This document shows, one piece after another, positions 49,321-57,631 of a DNA stretch of 64,000 nt. The notes beneath the pieces are model-generated. The model worked only from the letters and a program-made list of their open reading frames with translations. It ran no database searches and was not told the DNA's origin. How positions within the stretch are numbered: the first letter of the stretch is position 1; each line of letters opens with the position of its first letter. This stretch comes from Staphylococcus debuckii (GTDB lineage Bacteria; Bacillota; Bacilli; Staphylococcales; Staphylococcaceae), in NCBI RefSeq assembly GCF_003718735.1, contig NZ_CP033460.1:1364001-1428000 (forward strand). Direction: 5' to 3'. Both the position numbers and the translations under genes were made by a program.

Positions 49321-50661
49321 TTAATACAATTTCATGTATTGTTCTCTTTCCCATTCAGAAACTTGAGTTCTGTAATAATCCCACTCAATTGATTTAGAGT
49401 TGATGAATTGGTTATAGATATGTGAACCTAAAGCATCTTTAATTGCCTTGTTATCACGCATTGCTTTTAATGCAGTATATAAAGTTGATGGTAAATCTTC
49501 AATGCCGATAGATTCACGTTCGTCGCGATTCATTTCGTAAATATTTTGGTTAACTGGTTCTGGAACTTTCATTTTGTTCTTAATACCGTCTAATCCAGCT
49601 TCTAAGATTGCTGCTAAAGCCATATAAGGGTTAGCTGCAGGGTCTACTGAGCGTACTTCTACACGAGTAGATAATCCACGTGAAGTAGGGACACGTACTA
49701 ATGGTGAACGGTTTTTACCACTCCAAGCGATATAACATGGTGCTTCATAGCCAGGTACTAAACGTTTATATGAGTTAACAAGCGGGTTGCAGACTGCAGT
49801 GAATCCACGTGCGTTTTTCAAGATACCTGCGATGAATTGATAAGCTTCTTCAGTCATTTGTTCTTTGCCATCTGGATCATAGAAGGCATTTTCTTTACCT
49901 TTGAATAATGAAACGTTGAAGTGCATACCGCTTCCGTTTACACCGAATAATGGTTTCGGCATGAATGTAGCATGCAAGTTATGTTTACGAGCGATTGTTT
50001 TTACAACTAATTTGAATGTTTGGATGTTGTCGCATGCAGTAACTGCATCTGCGTATTTGAAGTCGATTTCATGTTGGCCAGGTGCAACTTCATGGTGGCT
50101 GGCTTCAATATCGAATCCCATATCTTCAAGTTCTAATACGATATCACGACGGCAATTTTCACCTAAGTCTGTTGGAGCCAAGTCGAAATAACCGCCATGG
50201 TCATTTAATTCTAAAGTAGGTTCGCCTTTGTCATCTAATTTGAATAAGAAGAATTCAGGTTCAGGTCCTAAGTTGAAATCTGTAAATCCTAAATCTTCCA
50301 TTTCTCTAAGTATACGTTTCAAGTTATTACGAGGGTCACCAGCAAATGGTTCGCCGTCAGTAGTGTAGACGTCGCAGATTAAACGTGCAACTTTTCCTTG
50401 TCCTGCTGTCCATGGGAAAATTACCCAAGTGTCTAAGTCAGGATATAAATACATATCTGATTCTTCAATTCTAACGAAACCTTCGATAGATGAACCGTCG
50501 AACATCATTTCGTTATCTAAAACTTTTTCTAATTGACTTACAGGTACTTCAACGTTTTTGATTGTTCCTAAAATGTCAGTGAATTGCAAACGCAAATATC
50601 TTACATTTTCTTCAGTAGCAAATTTGCGGATATCCTCTTTTGTAAATGAACGTTTTGGCAT
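49321..50661 (-). CDS. glnA: Glutamine synthetase, type I
   Basis: GlnA joins ammonia and glutamate to glutamine in a dodecamer. The product has 446 residues, the GSI-alpha length, without the adenylylation insert. Metal- and substrate-binding motifs are visible: [39 protein letters not shown] and the arginine-rich [15 protein letters not shown] precedes the ATG on the minus strand. It is downstream of its repressor glnR in the classic glnRA operon; feedback-inhibited GlnA also controls GlnR activity. Confidence 0.97.
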   Translation of the reverse strand: MPKRSFTKEDIRKFATEENVRYLRLQFTDILGTIKNVEVPVSQLEKVLDNEMMFDGSSIEGFVRIEESDMYLYPDLDTWVIFPWTAGQGKVARLICDVYTTDGEPFAGDPRNNLKRILREMEDLGFTDFNLGPEPEFFLFKLDDKGEPTLELNDHGGYFDLAPTDLGENCRRDIVLELEDMGFDIEASHHEVAPGQHEIDFKYADAVTACDNIQTFKLVVKTIARKHNLHATFMPKPLFGVNGSGMHFNVSLFKGKENAFYDPDGKEQMTEEAYQFIAGILKNARGFTAVCNPLVNSYKRLVPGYEAPCYIAWSGKNRSPLVRVPTSRGLSTRVEVRSVDPAANPYMALAAILEAGLDGIKNKMKVPEPVNQNIYEMNRDERESIGIEDLPSTLYTALKAMRDNKAIKDALGSHIYNQFINSKSIEWDYYRTQVSEWEREQYMKLY

Positions 50662-50679
50662 GTTAAATCCTCCAGTGAA

Positions 50680-51045
50680 TTATTTGATAAAACGAGATAG
50701 GTCTCCTCGGTTTATCGGTATAGCTTCTTGTTGCGGTTTCTGTGTTGCTTCTACGATAACATGTTTTCTCAATGCTGTTTCTTCGCTTGATAAATGACTT
50801 TCATCATCCGTCAGAATTTGTTTGATCGCTTTTAAATTAAAACCTTTTTCCAAAAGGCGTTTAATCTCTAACAAGCGATCTAAATCATTCATTGAAAAAA
50901 GCCGTTTGTTGCCTGGTGATCTCTGTGGTTTGATGAGTCCATGTGTTTCGTAATAACGTATTTGTCTTGGTGTCAGTTCAGTCAACTGATTTACGACACT
51001 CATAGAGAAGACGGCCATATTTCTGCGTAAAGCATCATTCGACAT
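50680..51045 (-). CDS. glnR: Nitrogen regulator GlnR
   Basis: A 121-residue MerR-family repressor of glnRA and other nitrogen genes under nitrogen excess. The winged HTH is at residues 11-80 (FSMSVVNQLTELTPRQIRYYE), and the C-terminal tail, which senses glutamine synthetase, ends in RGDLSRFIK. AGAGGTG precedes the ATG. A perfect GlnR box lies 67 bases upstream (51112-51128), so autoregulation is expected. Confidence 0.95.
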   Translation of the reverse strand: MSNDALRRNMAVFSMSVVNQLTELTPRQIRYYETHGLIKPQRSPGNKRLFSMNDLDRLLEIKRLLEKGFNLKAIKQILTDDESHLSSEETALRKHVIVEATQKPQQEAIPINRGDLSRFIK

Positions 51046-51111
51046 GTTCCATCACCTCTATTTTTGAACTTGATATTAATTTAGCATAGTTTCTTAAGTA
51101 ATACAAAAATA

Positions 51112-51128
51112 TGTAAGGTTTCCTGACA
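51112..51128 (-). promoter_or_regulatory. GlnR/TnrA box of glnRA
   Basis: TGTAAGGTTTCCTGACA matches TGTNA-N7-TNACA at every defined position. On the minus strand it lies upstream of a possible -10 (TATGCT at 51083-51088). Confidence 0.85.
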
Positions 51129-51263
51129 TTACTCACAAAATCCTTATATATCAAGGTTTGAGAAGGGGAGAAAGTAGGACGAAGCGCTCTTTTTCTGTAA
51201 ATTGTCAAAATTAATACAAAAAGAGAGAAATATTTCCGTTTCACCTCTGTTTATACATAAAAT

Positions 51264-51292
51264 AAGCTGGGACATTGATGGCATCCCAGCTT
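51264..51292 (-). terminator. Terminator of the 51314-51673 gene
   Basis: AAGCTGGGA (51264-51272) pairs with TCCCAGCTT (51284-51292), a shorter form of the GCTGGGA hairpin at 31922-31954. Confidence 0.7.
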
Positions 51293-51313
51293 TATATAAC
51301 ATCTTATAGAAAA

Positions 51314-51673
51314 TTAAAGCTCATTAATTTTAGCTACTACATCTTCGTACTTGTTTAAATAAGACTCAAACGCTTCGCCTAAATGTGATTTGTCTTTACT
51401 TTCATCGCTTGCTACTTTAGCTAATTCATCGTAGAATTTGCGTGCTTCTTGTGCAAAAGACTTAAATTCTAAATTTTCTACGTCATCGTGTGTTGATACA
51501 AAACCATCTACTGCTTCTAACGTTGAAAATATTTCGCTTAATAAAATGATTTCAGACTTAGAAATGTCTTTGTTGTTAGGATTAATCTCATTTTGGTATA
51601 AATCATCGAATGTTTCGTTAATAAATTCAACTTTCTCATTTAAATAGCTTTTAATTTTTTGTTTGTTTGGCAT
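51314..51673 (-). CDS. Acidic helical protein of unknown function
   Basis: A 119-residue soluble protein, strongly acidic and predicted to be mostly helical (MPNKQKIKSYLNEKVEFINE.. LGEAFESYLNKYEDVVAKINEL). I do not recognise the family. AAGGAGTG lies before the ATG on the minus strand, and its own terminator follows, so it appears to be a real single gene. It is divergent from cls. No cysteine, membrane segment or known motif is visible. Confidence 0.65.
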   Translation of the reverse strand: MPNKQKIKSYLNEKVEFINETFDDLYQNEINPNNKDISKSEIILLSEIFSTLEAVDGFVSTHDDVENLEFKSFAQEARKFYDELAKVASDESKDKSHLGEAFESYLNKYEDVVAKINEL

Positions 51674-51926
51674 ATATCATCACTCCTTAATAACTGTAAT
51701 ACCTAAACTTTTACTGAATTAAACATTTGGAGAAGGAATTTTTGTGAAAAGAGTGAAAAATTAGCGAGTTATAATTATGAAGTAATTTCAGACTAAAAAT
51801 GTTAAAATAGCTACATATCTATGGTCTTTAATTATTGTTGATAACTATTATAAATAAACTCATCAATAATCAATTAAAAAATTGACGCAAAAGATGTGTT
51901 AGATTGATAAGAAGGAGAGTGAGAAA

Positions 51927-53405
51927 ATGTTCTCATTTGAAGTGCCCGGATTACTTGGAGATATATTATCAGGCATCTTTATTTTATTTACAATTTTAAA
52001 TTTGATTGTAGCCTTTAATATTATCTTTATCAAAGATCGAAGTACCAGCTCGACTTGGGCTTGGCTGTTTATTTTATTTATTGCCCCAGTGCTTGGTTTC
52101 TTCCTTTACCTTTTATTTGGCAGAGGTGTCTCTAAAAACAAACTTTACAAGGATTATCGTAAAGATATAGAAGAATTTGAAAATATCCTGAATGAGCAAA
52201 GATACCAAGTAAAACATCATAACTTAGAAACAGATAATAAGATTGTAGAAAAGCACCATGATTTAGTAAATATGTTACTGACAAGACAACCCGCTTTCTT
52301 AACGGAAGATAATGATGCTGAAATTTTTGTAGATGGCCATAAACTTTATGACAAGATGATTGAAGATATCATGAAAGCTAAAAACCATATTCATTTAGAG
52401 TATTATACTTTTGAATTAGATGGATTAGGTCATCGCATTATTGATGCTTTAGAGCAGAAGCTCGAAGAAGGTGTAGAAGTATTGCTGCTTTATGATGATT
52501 TAGGTTCTAAAAAATTGAGTATCAGACAATTTAAGCGCTTTAGAAAATTAGGCGGCCAAGTAGAATCATTCTTTGCGAGCAAACTACCGTTGATTAATTT
52601 CCGAGCAAATAACCGAAACCACCGTAAAATTGTAGTGATTGACGGAGAAATTGGCTACGTCGGCGGTTTCAATGTCGGCGATGAATACTTAGGTTTGAGT
52701 AAGAAATTCGGTTATTGGAGAGATACGCACGTCAGATTAAAAGGTGGAGCAGTCGATGCCTTACAGTTACGTTTTATTATGGATTGGAATTCTCAATCTA
52801 AACGTGAACATTTAAAATTAAAACCCGCTTATTTCCCAGTGAAAGAAAAAGAGGGAGACGTATCTGTACAAATCGGTTCGAGTGGTCCGGATGACAGTTG
52901 GCATGAAATTGAATTCGGTTATACTAAAATGATCAACTCAGCAAGAGATTCTATTTACATGCAAAGTCCTTACTTTATTCCAGATAATTCTTATATTAAT
53001 GCAATTAAAATGGCTGCAAATTCAGGAGTCGACGTACATTTGATGATTCCTGACATGCCTGACCATCCTTTCGTGTATTGGGCAACGTATTATCATGCGG
53101 CAGAGCTATTGGATGCGGGTGTAAAAATTTATACTTATAATAACGGATTCATACACTCCAAAGTAATGGTGATTGATGATGAAGTAGCCAGCGTAGGATC
53201 TGCTAACATGGACTTCCGAAGCTTTGAGCTTAATTTTGAAGTCAATGCCTTTATGTACAACAAAGATGTAGCAGTAGAATTACGTAAGGCATTTGAACAC
53301 GATTTGACTTTATCTACACAGCTCACTAAATCACGTTATGCCAAACGTTCAAATTGGATTAAGATGAAAGAAGGCTTCTCTAAGCTGATTACACCAATTT
53401 TATAA
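51927..53405 (+). CDS. cls: Cardiolipin synthase
   Basis: Cls joins two phosphatidylglycerols to cardiolipin at the membrane. The product has 492 residues: two N-terminal membrane segments (about 10-65), then two phospholipase D domains with the HKD motifs HRKIVVIDGE (about 233) and HSKVMVIDDE (about 409). AAGGAGAG lies before the ATG. Staphylococci carry two cls genes; this one neighbours the membrane-tethered nuclease, as in S. aureus. Its substrate is produced from PgsA's pathway, also in the window. Confidence 0.95.
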   Translation: MFSFEVPGLLGDILSGIFILFTILNLIVAFNIIFIKDRSTSSTWAWLFILFIAPVLGFFLYLLFGRGVSKNKLYKDYRKDIEEFENILNEQRYQVKHHNLETDNKIVEKHHDLVNMLLTRQPAFLTEDNDAEIFVDGHKLYDKMIEDIMKAKNHIHLEYYTFELDGLGHRIIDALEQKLEEGVEVLLLYDDLGSKKLSIRQFKRFRKLGGQVESFFASKLPLINFRANNRNHRKIVVIDGEIGYVGGFNVGDEYLGLSKKFGYWRDTHVRLKGGAVDALQLRFIMDWNSQSKREHLKLKPAYFPVKEKEGDVSVQIGSSGPDDSWHEIEFGYTKMINSARDSIYMQSPYFIPDNSYINAIKMAANSGVDVHLMIPDMPDHPFVYWATYYHAAELLDAGVKIYTYNNGFIHSKVMVIDDEVASVGSANMDFRSFELNFEVNAFMYNKDVAVELRKAFEHDLTLSTQLTKSRYAKRSNWIKMKEGFSKLITPIL

Positions 53406-53412
53406 AAATAAG

Positions 53413-53454
53413 AAATTCCAGCTACTCCTTAATTAGGAAAAGCTGGAATTTTTT
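53413..53454. terminator. Bidirectional terminator after cls
   Basis: AAATTCCAGCT (53413-53423) pairs with AGCTGGAATTT (53441-53451), with an inner TCCTTAATTAGGA that extends the stem. It overlaps the end of the convergent small gene. Confidence 0.85.
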
Positions 53455-53671
53455 ACTTTCTTTTATGGTGAGTCTCTTCTTTGTTTTTACGATGTTTAGC
53501 TTGGTTCTGTTGAATCACAAATAAAATAAAGCCGATTAACATTCCCATTAAGACACCAATTACTGCAGTGACTAGTAAAGGAAGTTTAAATATATATTGC
53601 AATACCAAACCAACTATAATAGCCACGGCAACTGCTACAATCGTTACTAAATTTTCTCTGATGGCATTCAT
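53453..53671 (-). CDS. Small two-segment membrane protein (DUF2273-like)
   Basis: A 72-residue protein with two hydrophobic segments (about 8-27 and 31-53), a glycine-rich second helix (GVLMGMLIGFILF) and a very basic tail (KHRKNKEETHHKRK). It resembles small DUF2273-type proteins that accompany Asp23/Gls24 genes, but no such gene is next to it. AGGAGG precedes the ATG on the minus strand. The function is unknown. Confidence 0.65.
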   Translation of the reverse strand: MNAIRENLVTIVAVAVAIIVGLVLQYIFKLPLLVTAVIGVLMGMLIGFILFVIQQNQAKHRKNKEETHHKRK

Positions 53672-53735
53672 GTGGACGCCTCCTCGTTCTATTTAAGATT
53701 AACTCTATCATATCAAATTTTATGTCTCTAGAGAA

Positions 53736-53765
53736 TTGACGATAATATTCAAAAAAAGGTATGAT
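53736..53765 (+). promoter_or_regulatory. Promoter of the nuclease gene
   Basis: TTGACG (53736-53741), an 18-base spacer and TATGAT (53760-53765) lie 41 bases before the TTG start. Confidence 0.65.
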
Positions 53766-53805
53766 AATTCGGTGCACTATATAATGAATAAGCAGGTGGT
53801 CAACT

Positions 53806-54348
53806 TTGAAACAAAAAACCTTATCAACAATCCTGACTGTGGCTGTAATAGCGCTTATCGTATTAGGATTTCAGTATTTTAATCATTCAGGGCCTTTTAA
53901 GCATTCCAGTTCTCAATCTACTCACACATCGATGGGAGACAAAGAGAAGGTACAAGTGAAACGTGTGATAGATGGTGACACGTTTATCGCTACAGATGAG
54001 CATGGAAAAGAAATTAAAGTAAGGATGATCGGCATGGATACTCCTGAAACAGTAAAACCTAATACGCCTGTACAACCCTACGGTAAAGAAGCTTCTAATT
54101 ATTCTAAAAAGACATTGAATCATCAAACCGTATATTTAGAATACGATAAAGAGAAAGAAGATCGATATGGCCGGAATTTAGCCTATGTCTGGCTAGACCA
54201 AGATCATATGTATAATAAAGAACTCGTTGAAAAGGGATTAGCTCGAGAAAAATATTTCGCTCCGAACGGTAAATATAGAGATATGTTTAAAGATGCGCAA
54301 AAGCAAGCGCAAGAAAAGCACTTGAATATTTGGAGCCAATCCAATTAA
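53806..54348 (+). CDS. Membrane-tethered thermonuclease (Nuc2-like)
   Basis: A 180-residue staphylococcal nuclease-fold enzyme. One N-terminal hydrophobic segment (about 5-23) without a clear cleavage site is expected to anchor it on the outer face, as for S. aureus Nuc2. All key residues are in place: D56 and D58 (VIDGDTF), R73, D78 and E81 (VRMIGMDTPET) and R123 (YGRNLAYVW). The TTG start follows GCAGGTGG. A linker rich in Ser, His and Thr (about 28-45) precedes the catalytic domain. It is a single-gene unit with promoter and terminator. Confidence 0.92.
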   Translation: MKQKTLSTILTVAVIALIVLGFQYFNHSGPFKHSSSQSTHTSMGDKEKVQVKRVIDGDTFIATDEHGKEIKVRMIGMDTPETVKPNTPVQPYGKEASNYSKKTLNHQTVYLEYDKEKEDRYGRNLAYVWLDQDHMYNKELVEKGLAREKYFAPNGKYRDMFKDAQKQAQEKHLNIWSQSN

Positions 54349-54362
54349 ATAAGAAAAGTATC

Positions 54363-54393
54363 AGTACAACGTCACATGGCGTTGTGCTTTTTG
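54363..54393 (+). terminator. Terminator of the nuclease gene
   Basis: AGTACAACG (54363-54371) pairs, with one G-U pair, with CGTTGTGCT (54380-54388), and Ts follow. Confidence 0.8.
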
Positions 54394-54473
54394 TTTGTAA
54401 AACACAATAAGTTTTTTGGTTTGAGAAGTGGGTAATTAATGATTGAGAGAAATATATAGGAGGTTTTATTTTT

Positions 54474-55325
54474 ATGGTTGAAGTAAATAATGTAGCAGGC
54501 GTAACAAAAGTTGCAGATAATGTTGAAAGAGTCGCTGTATTAGAATTTTCATTTGTTGATGATTTAGTTGCTTTAGGTATTAGTCCAGTCGCAATTGCAG
54601 ATGACGGTAATAAAGATAAAATTATTGAACCTGTACGTAAGCACTTAAAAGATTATATTTCAGTCGGCGAACGTGAAAACCCAGACCTTAATAAATTGCG
54701 TGAAGCGGAACCTCAATTAATTATTGCAGACAGTACACGTCATAAAGATATTTACGACGAATTAAATAAAATTACACCTACTATTTTATTAAACAGTTTC
54801 GGCGGTGACTATAAAGAAAACCTTGAATCGTTTAAAACTGTCAGCCAAGCTGTTTCGAAAGAAGAAGAAGGTAAAAAACGTTTAGAAGAACACGATAAAA
54901 AAGTAGACGAAGGTTCTAAAAACATCAGCATTGACAAAAAGTTATCTACACTTCCAGTAGTGCCAGCTAAAATCGGTGTAGCTGCACACAGTGATAAAAG
55001 TTATGTAGGACAATTCTTAGAAATTTTAGGATTTGACATTCCATTAAGTCAACAAGATGCAAATAAATATAAACCTTATTTAGATGGACCTTATTTACAA
55101 ATGACACCTGATCAACTTGCTGAATTAGACCCAGAACGTTTGATTATCATGTCAGATGAAGAAGACAAAGACGCATTAGAAAAGCTTGAAAATGCAGATG
55201 CTTATAAAAAAATTAAAGCTGTTGAAAATGACCATGTGCATAAAGTAGGAAGATTAGCATGGGCTAAATCAAGAGGTCTAATTGCATCAGAAAACATTGT
55301 GAAAGAATTAAGTGAATTTAAATAA
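54474..55325 (+). CDS. FecB/YfmC-like iron(III)-chelate binding protein without signal peptide
   Basis: A 283-residue periplasmic-binding-type protein of the iron-siderophore/iron-citrate receptor group: VERVAVLEFSFVDDLVALGISPVAIADD matches the family start, followed by YISVGERENPDLNKLREAEPQLIIAD and a conserved C-terminal lobe (WAKSRGLIASENIVKEL). Such receptors are normally lipoproteins, yet here the frame begins directly with the mature domain; no signal, lipobox or cysteine precedes it. The ATG has a strong AGGAGG ten bases upstream, so the start seems real. No permease or ATPase genes adjoin. It may be a cytoplasmic iron-chelate binder or storage/transfer protein (inference). Confidence 0.8.
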   Translation: MVEVNNVAGVTKVADNVERVAVLEFSFVDDLVALGISPVAIADDGNKDKIIEPVRKHLKDYISVGERENPDLNKLREAEPQLIIADSTRHKDIYDELNKITPTILLNSFGGDYKENLESFKTVSQAVSKEEEGKKRLEEHDKKVDEGSKNISIDKKLSTLPVVPAKIGVAAHSDKSYVGQFLEILGFDIPLSQQDANKYKPYLDGPYLQMTPDQLAELDPERLIIMSDEEDKDALEKLENADAYKKIKAVENDHVHKVGRLAWAKSRGLIASENIVKELSEFK

Positions 55326-55350
55326 TAACTTAGTTAAATAGAAATAGTTA

Positions 55351-55381
55351 AAACCGAGGAGTAGTATCTCCTCGGTTTTTT
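55351..55381 (+). terminator. Terminator of the FecB-like gene
   Basis: AAACCGAGGAG (55351-55361) pairs perfectly with CTCCTCGGTTT (55368-55378), and more Ts follow. Confidence 0.9.
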
Positions 55382-55402
55382 AATGTGCAAAATAATTAGA
55401 TT

Positions 55403-56263
55403 TTATTGATTAAGATAATTAACGGCCGCTTCACAATCTTGCTTAGATAAATCATGTTTAGATTGCGCAATCATTTCTTCTACAGCATCACGTAAAGAAC
55501 GTTTTGAAGAAGCTGTAGCTACATATTTCTCGCGTTCAGTAGGACCATCTATAATATTAATAGAGCCGTCATTGAAATAAACAACGCCTACACTGGTAAT
55601 TTTCTGATTAAAGTTTTTTTCATAAGCGTCCTTCAACTCTTTTGAATTAACAGCAGCAGCTAAATAAGGATCATAGTCATAGAAATCAAATTCTACGCGG
55701 TTATTTTTAATCTTTTCGGTGAAAGTGTACACATCGCGACGTGAAGATTGAAATTGACTTTGATATTGGTCAGCAATATAATGTCCGATAATTTGGTCTA
55801 AACTTTCGCTTTCAGTTTTTATTTCGTTTTCCGGATCTGCACTGAAATGATAAAAAGTTTTTTCTTTCCAGTTCTTGACATCGATATTTAATAGACCTTT
55901 ATCGGTAATCACAATATAATCGAACGTACGGAGTTGTTCGAATAAAGGATGTTTTACTGCTAAGTTGCCAGTTGAAAAGATAGTGAAAAAATTAATTTTG
56001 CCTTCTTCTTTAAATTTTTCTAAGATATCTGTAAGTGCTTGCTTAGCTTTACGTATGCCATAATGATGTTGTTGATGATTGCTGTCATTAATCATTTCAT
56101 TGCGCAGTGAAGTCACTTCTGAACGCAAGGTGTTCACTTTGCTGACAAGTTGATTCTTAGAATAAACTTCTGTATCTAGACGATGCTGCATAATACTTCT
56201 AGATACAAATAAGGCAACAATCATTAAAATAATGATAGCTACTAAAATTAACGTTAAAAACAT
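55403..56263 (-). CDS. Membrane-anchored NERD-domain protein
   Basis: A 286-residue protein with one N-terminal membrane segment (about 1-22), a coiled-coil stretch (about 30-65, SKNQLVSKVNTLRSEVTSLRNE) and a NERD (nuclease-related) domain. The core motif FDYIVITDKGLLNIDVKNW (about 114-132) has the D-x-x-h-h-x-x-x-G and h-D-x-K pattern of the restriction-endonuclease-like fold. Whether it cleaves nucleic acid is unknown. The gene stands alone, convergent with the FecB-like gene; no strong ribosome binding site other than AAGGAAT is seen. Confidence 0.75.
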   Translation of the reverse strand: MFLTLILVAIIILMIVALFVSRSIMQHRLDTEVYSKNQLVSKVNTLRSEVTSLRNEMINDSNHQQHHYGIRKAKQALTDILEKFKEEGKINFFTIFSTGNLAVKHPLFEQLRTFDYIVITDKGLLNIDVKNWKEKTFYHFSADPENEIKTESESLDQIIGHYIADQYQSQFQSSRRDVYTFTEKIKNNRVEFDFYDYDPYLAAAVNSKELKDAYEKNFNQKITSVGVVYFNDGSINIIDGPTEREKYVATASSKRSLRDAVEEMIAQSKHDLSKQDCEAAVNYLNQ

Positions 56264-56390
56264 AAAGAATCATTCCTTAATAAAATTTAGTTATAGATTA
56301 TAATGTACCCTTATAATCTAACTCTTACTTATAAAAATCAATGATTTTGGCTTTAAGATTATATTAAGCTAATATTTTGTAAAAATAAAA

Positions 56391-56429
56391 GCAGTTTAAG
56401 CAAAACATAAGTTAGAATGCTTAAACTGC
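56391..56429 (-). terminator. Terminator of the SarA-family gene
   Basis: GCAGTTTAAGCA (56391-56402) pairs perfectly with TGCTTAAACTGC (56418-56429). The A-rich stretch 56381-56390 is the T-tract on the minus strand. Confidence 0.8.
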
Positions 56430-56497
56430 CGTGGTTGTGTCAGTTAATAGTTTGTTTGAGTGTTAAATCTCTTGGGAAAATACCAAGAACATATAGA

Positions 56498-56869
56498 TTA
56501 ATTCATTTCTGGCAATACATTCTTTTGTAAAGCCTCAAATTCGTTTAATAGATATTTAATTTTTTCAATTTGATTTTCGTTAAGGGTAATAAACACTTTT
56601 CTCTCGTCTTCGTTAGAGCGTTTTTTCCCAATAATTTGCTGGTCAGTTAACGTCGTTAGGGATTTATGTACTTCCATCAAACTAAATGTAAGATTTCTTT
56701 TTACTTGGTATAATGGTATGCAAGTGCTATTGCATGCAAGTAAATGTTTAAGGAATAATAAATCATTCAATTTTAAATCATAGTGCTTCTTAACTAGATT
56801 TAATAATTGTTTTCGATGCAATTCATAATAGAATATAGATTCCGATGCTTGAGTCATAGGGGATTGCAT
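56498..56869 (-). CDS. SarA-family winged-helix transcriptional regulator
   Basis: A 123-residue regulator of the staphylococcal SarA/MarR group. The wing region KKRSNEDERKVFITL carries the DER signature of SarA proteins, and the preceding helix (LYQVKRNLTFSLMEVHKSLTTLTDQQII) forms the HTH. I chose the ATG at 56869 because AGAGGTG lies six bases before it; a start 36 bases upstream has no binding site. Single cysteines are at about residues 46 and 50 (ACNSTC), which could allow redox or thiol sensing. It is divergent from the DeoR-type sensor-domain gene, possibly its target. Confidence 0.8.
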   Translation of the reverse strand: MQSPMTQASESIFYYELHRKQLLNLVKKHYDLKLNDLLFLKHLLACNSTCIPLYQVKRNLTFSLMEVHKSLTTLTDQQIIGKKRSNEDERKVFITLNENQIEKIKYLLNEFEALQKNVLPEMN

Positions 56870-57062
56870 TTTTTCACCTCTTATATTTTTATATTGAACT
56901 GACATCTTTTATTATATTAAATTTTTAATACGATTAAAAGAGTTATTTTTTACTTATTAGTTAATTTTCTGTGTCAACAATTTAAAATTGGTTTAACTTA
57001 ATATTAAACATAGTTTATAAAACTAATAGGTTTACTTTTCATTACAAAAGGAGTTAAAAACT

Positions 57063-57533
57063 TTGTCTTCTAATATAAAGCGCCACAACCATTTATATAA
57101 TATTTATAATACGATTCAACCCGATTCAGTTATAGCTTTAGATAATCATCCTACGGCCTATTTCATTATCAATCTTTTGAATGACAAGCAGGTGAACGTG
57201 TCTGTAGTGACTTATTCCACAGACATTTTGAAATATTTATGTAGAAATACTAACTTTAATATAGTGTTCACTTCTGGGAAAATTGACTCAGGATTACATA
57301 CGATTACAGGTAAGGAAGTCATCAAAAAATTTGAGCAGCTGCAAATAGACTATTATTTTTGTGAAGCGAACTACTTGGATTCCGATGACAACTTATATCA
57401 AATTCATGAAGATATCGCTCGAATCCAGACGTGTTTAATCAGTCGATCTAAAGCGTCGTATCTCATTAACTATCCAGCACTTTGCAGTGATGATTATAAT
57501 CAGAAATTGTCATTAATTGGTCAACTTGTTTAA
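57063..57533 (+). CDS. DeoR-type effector (DeoRC) domain protein lacking an HTH
   Basis: A 156-residue protein that matches the C-terminal sugar-phosphate-sensing domain of DeoR regulators: DSVIALDNHPTAYFIINLL corresponds to the D-x-G-T-T strand, VSVVTYSTDILKYL to the V-V-T-N-S motif, IVFTSGKI to the G-G-x segment, and CLISRSKASYLIN to the V-L-L-A-D-x-S-K-F end. There is no N-terminal HTH and only about 20 residues before the domain, so it cannot bind DNA as a DeoR repressor does. The typical Gly-Thr-Thr ligand loop is replaced by NHPTA. The TTG start follows AAAGGAG. It may be a free sensor or a remnant; function unknown. Confidence 0.6.
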   Translation: MSSNIKRHNHLYNIYNTIQPDSVIALDNHPTAYFIINLLNDKQVNVSVVTYSTDILKYLCRNTNFNIVFTSGKIDSGLHTITGKEVIKKFEQLQIDYYFCEANYLDSDDNLYQIHEDIARIQTCLISRSKASYLINYPALCSDDYNQKLSLIGQLV

Positions 57534-57602
57534 TATAGACAAGTTTGACTGACGGGGATAAAATATATATGAAATTATTTGTAAATGCGTTATACTATAA
57601 TT

Positions 57603-57616
57603 TGTAAGCGCTTACC
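57603..57616 (+). promoter_or_regulatory. cre-like palindrome before the LicD-like gene
   Basis: TGTAAGCGCTTACC matches the cre consensus with one mismatch at the last position and contains the palindrome GTAAGCGCTTAC. It lies directly after TATAAT (57596-57601) and 16 bases before the start codon, a position fitting CcpA repression. Confidence 0.5.
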
Positions 57617-57631
57617 AAAGGAGGTGCAGAA

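Noticed and set aside
51035..51244. A 69-codon minus-strand frame upstream of glnR.
   Set aside because: It overlaps the GlnR box and the glnR promoter region, has no recognisable ribosome binding site and no plausible protein character.
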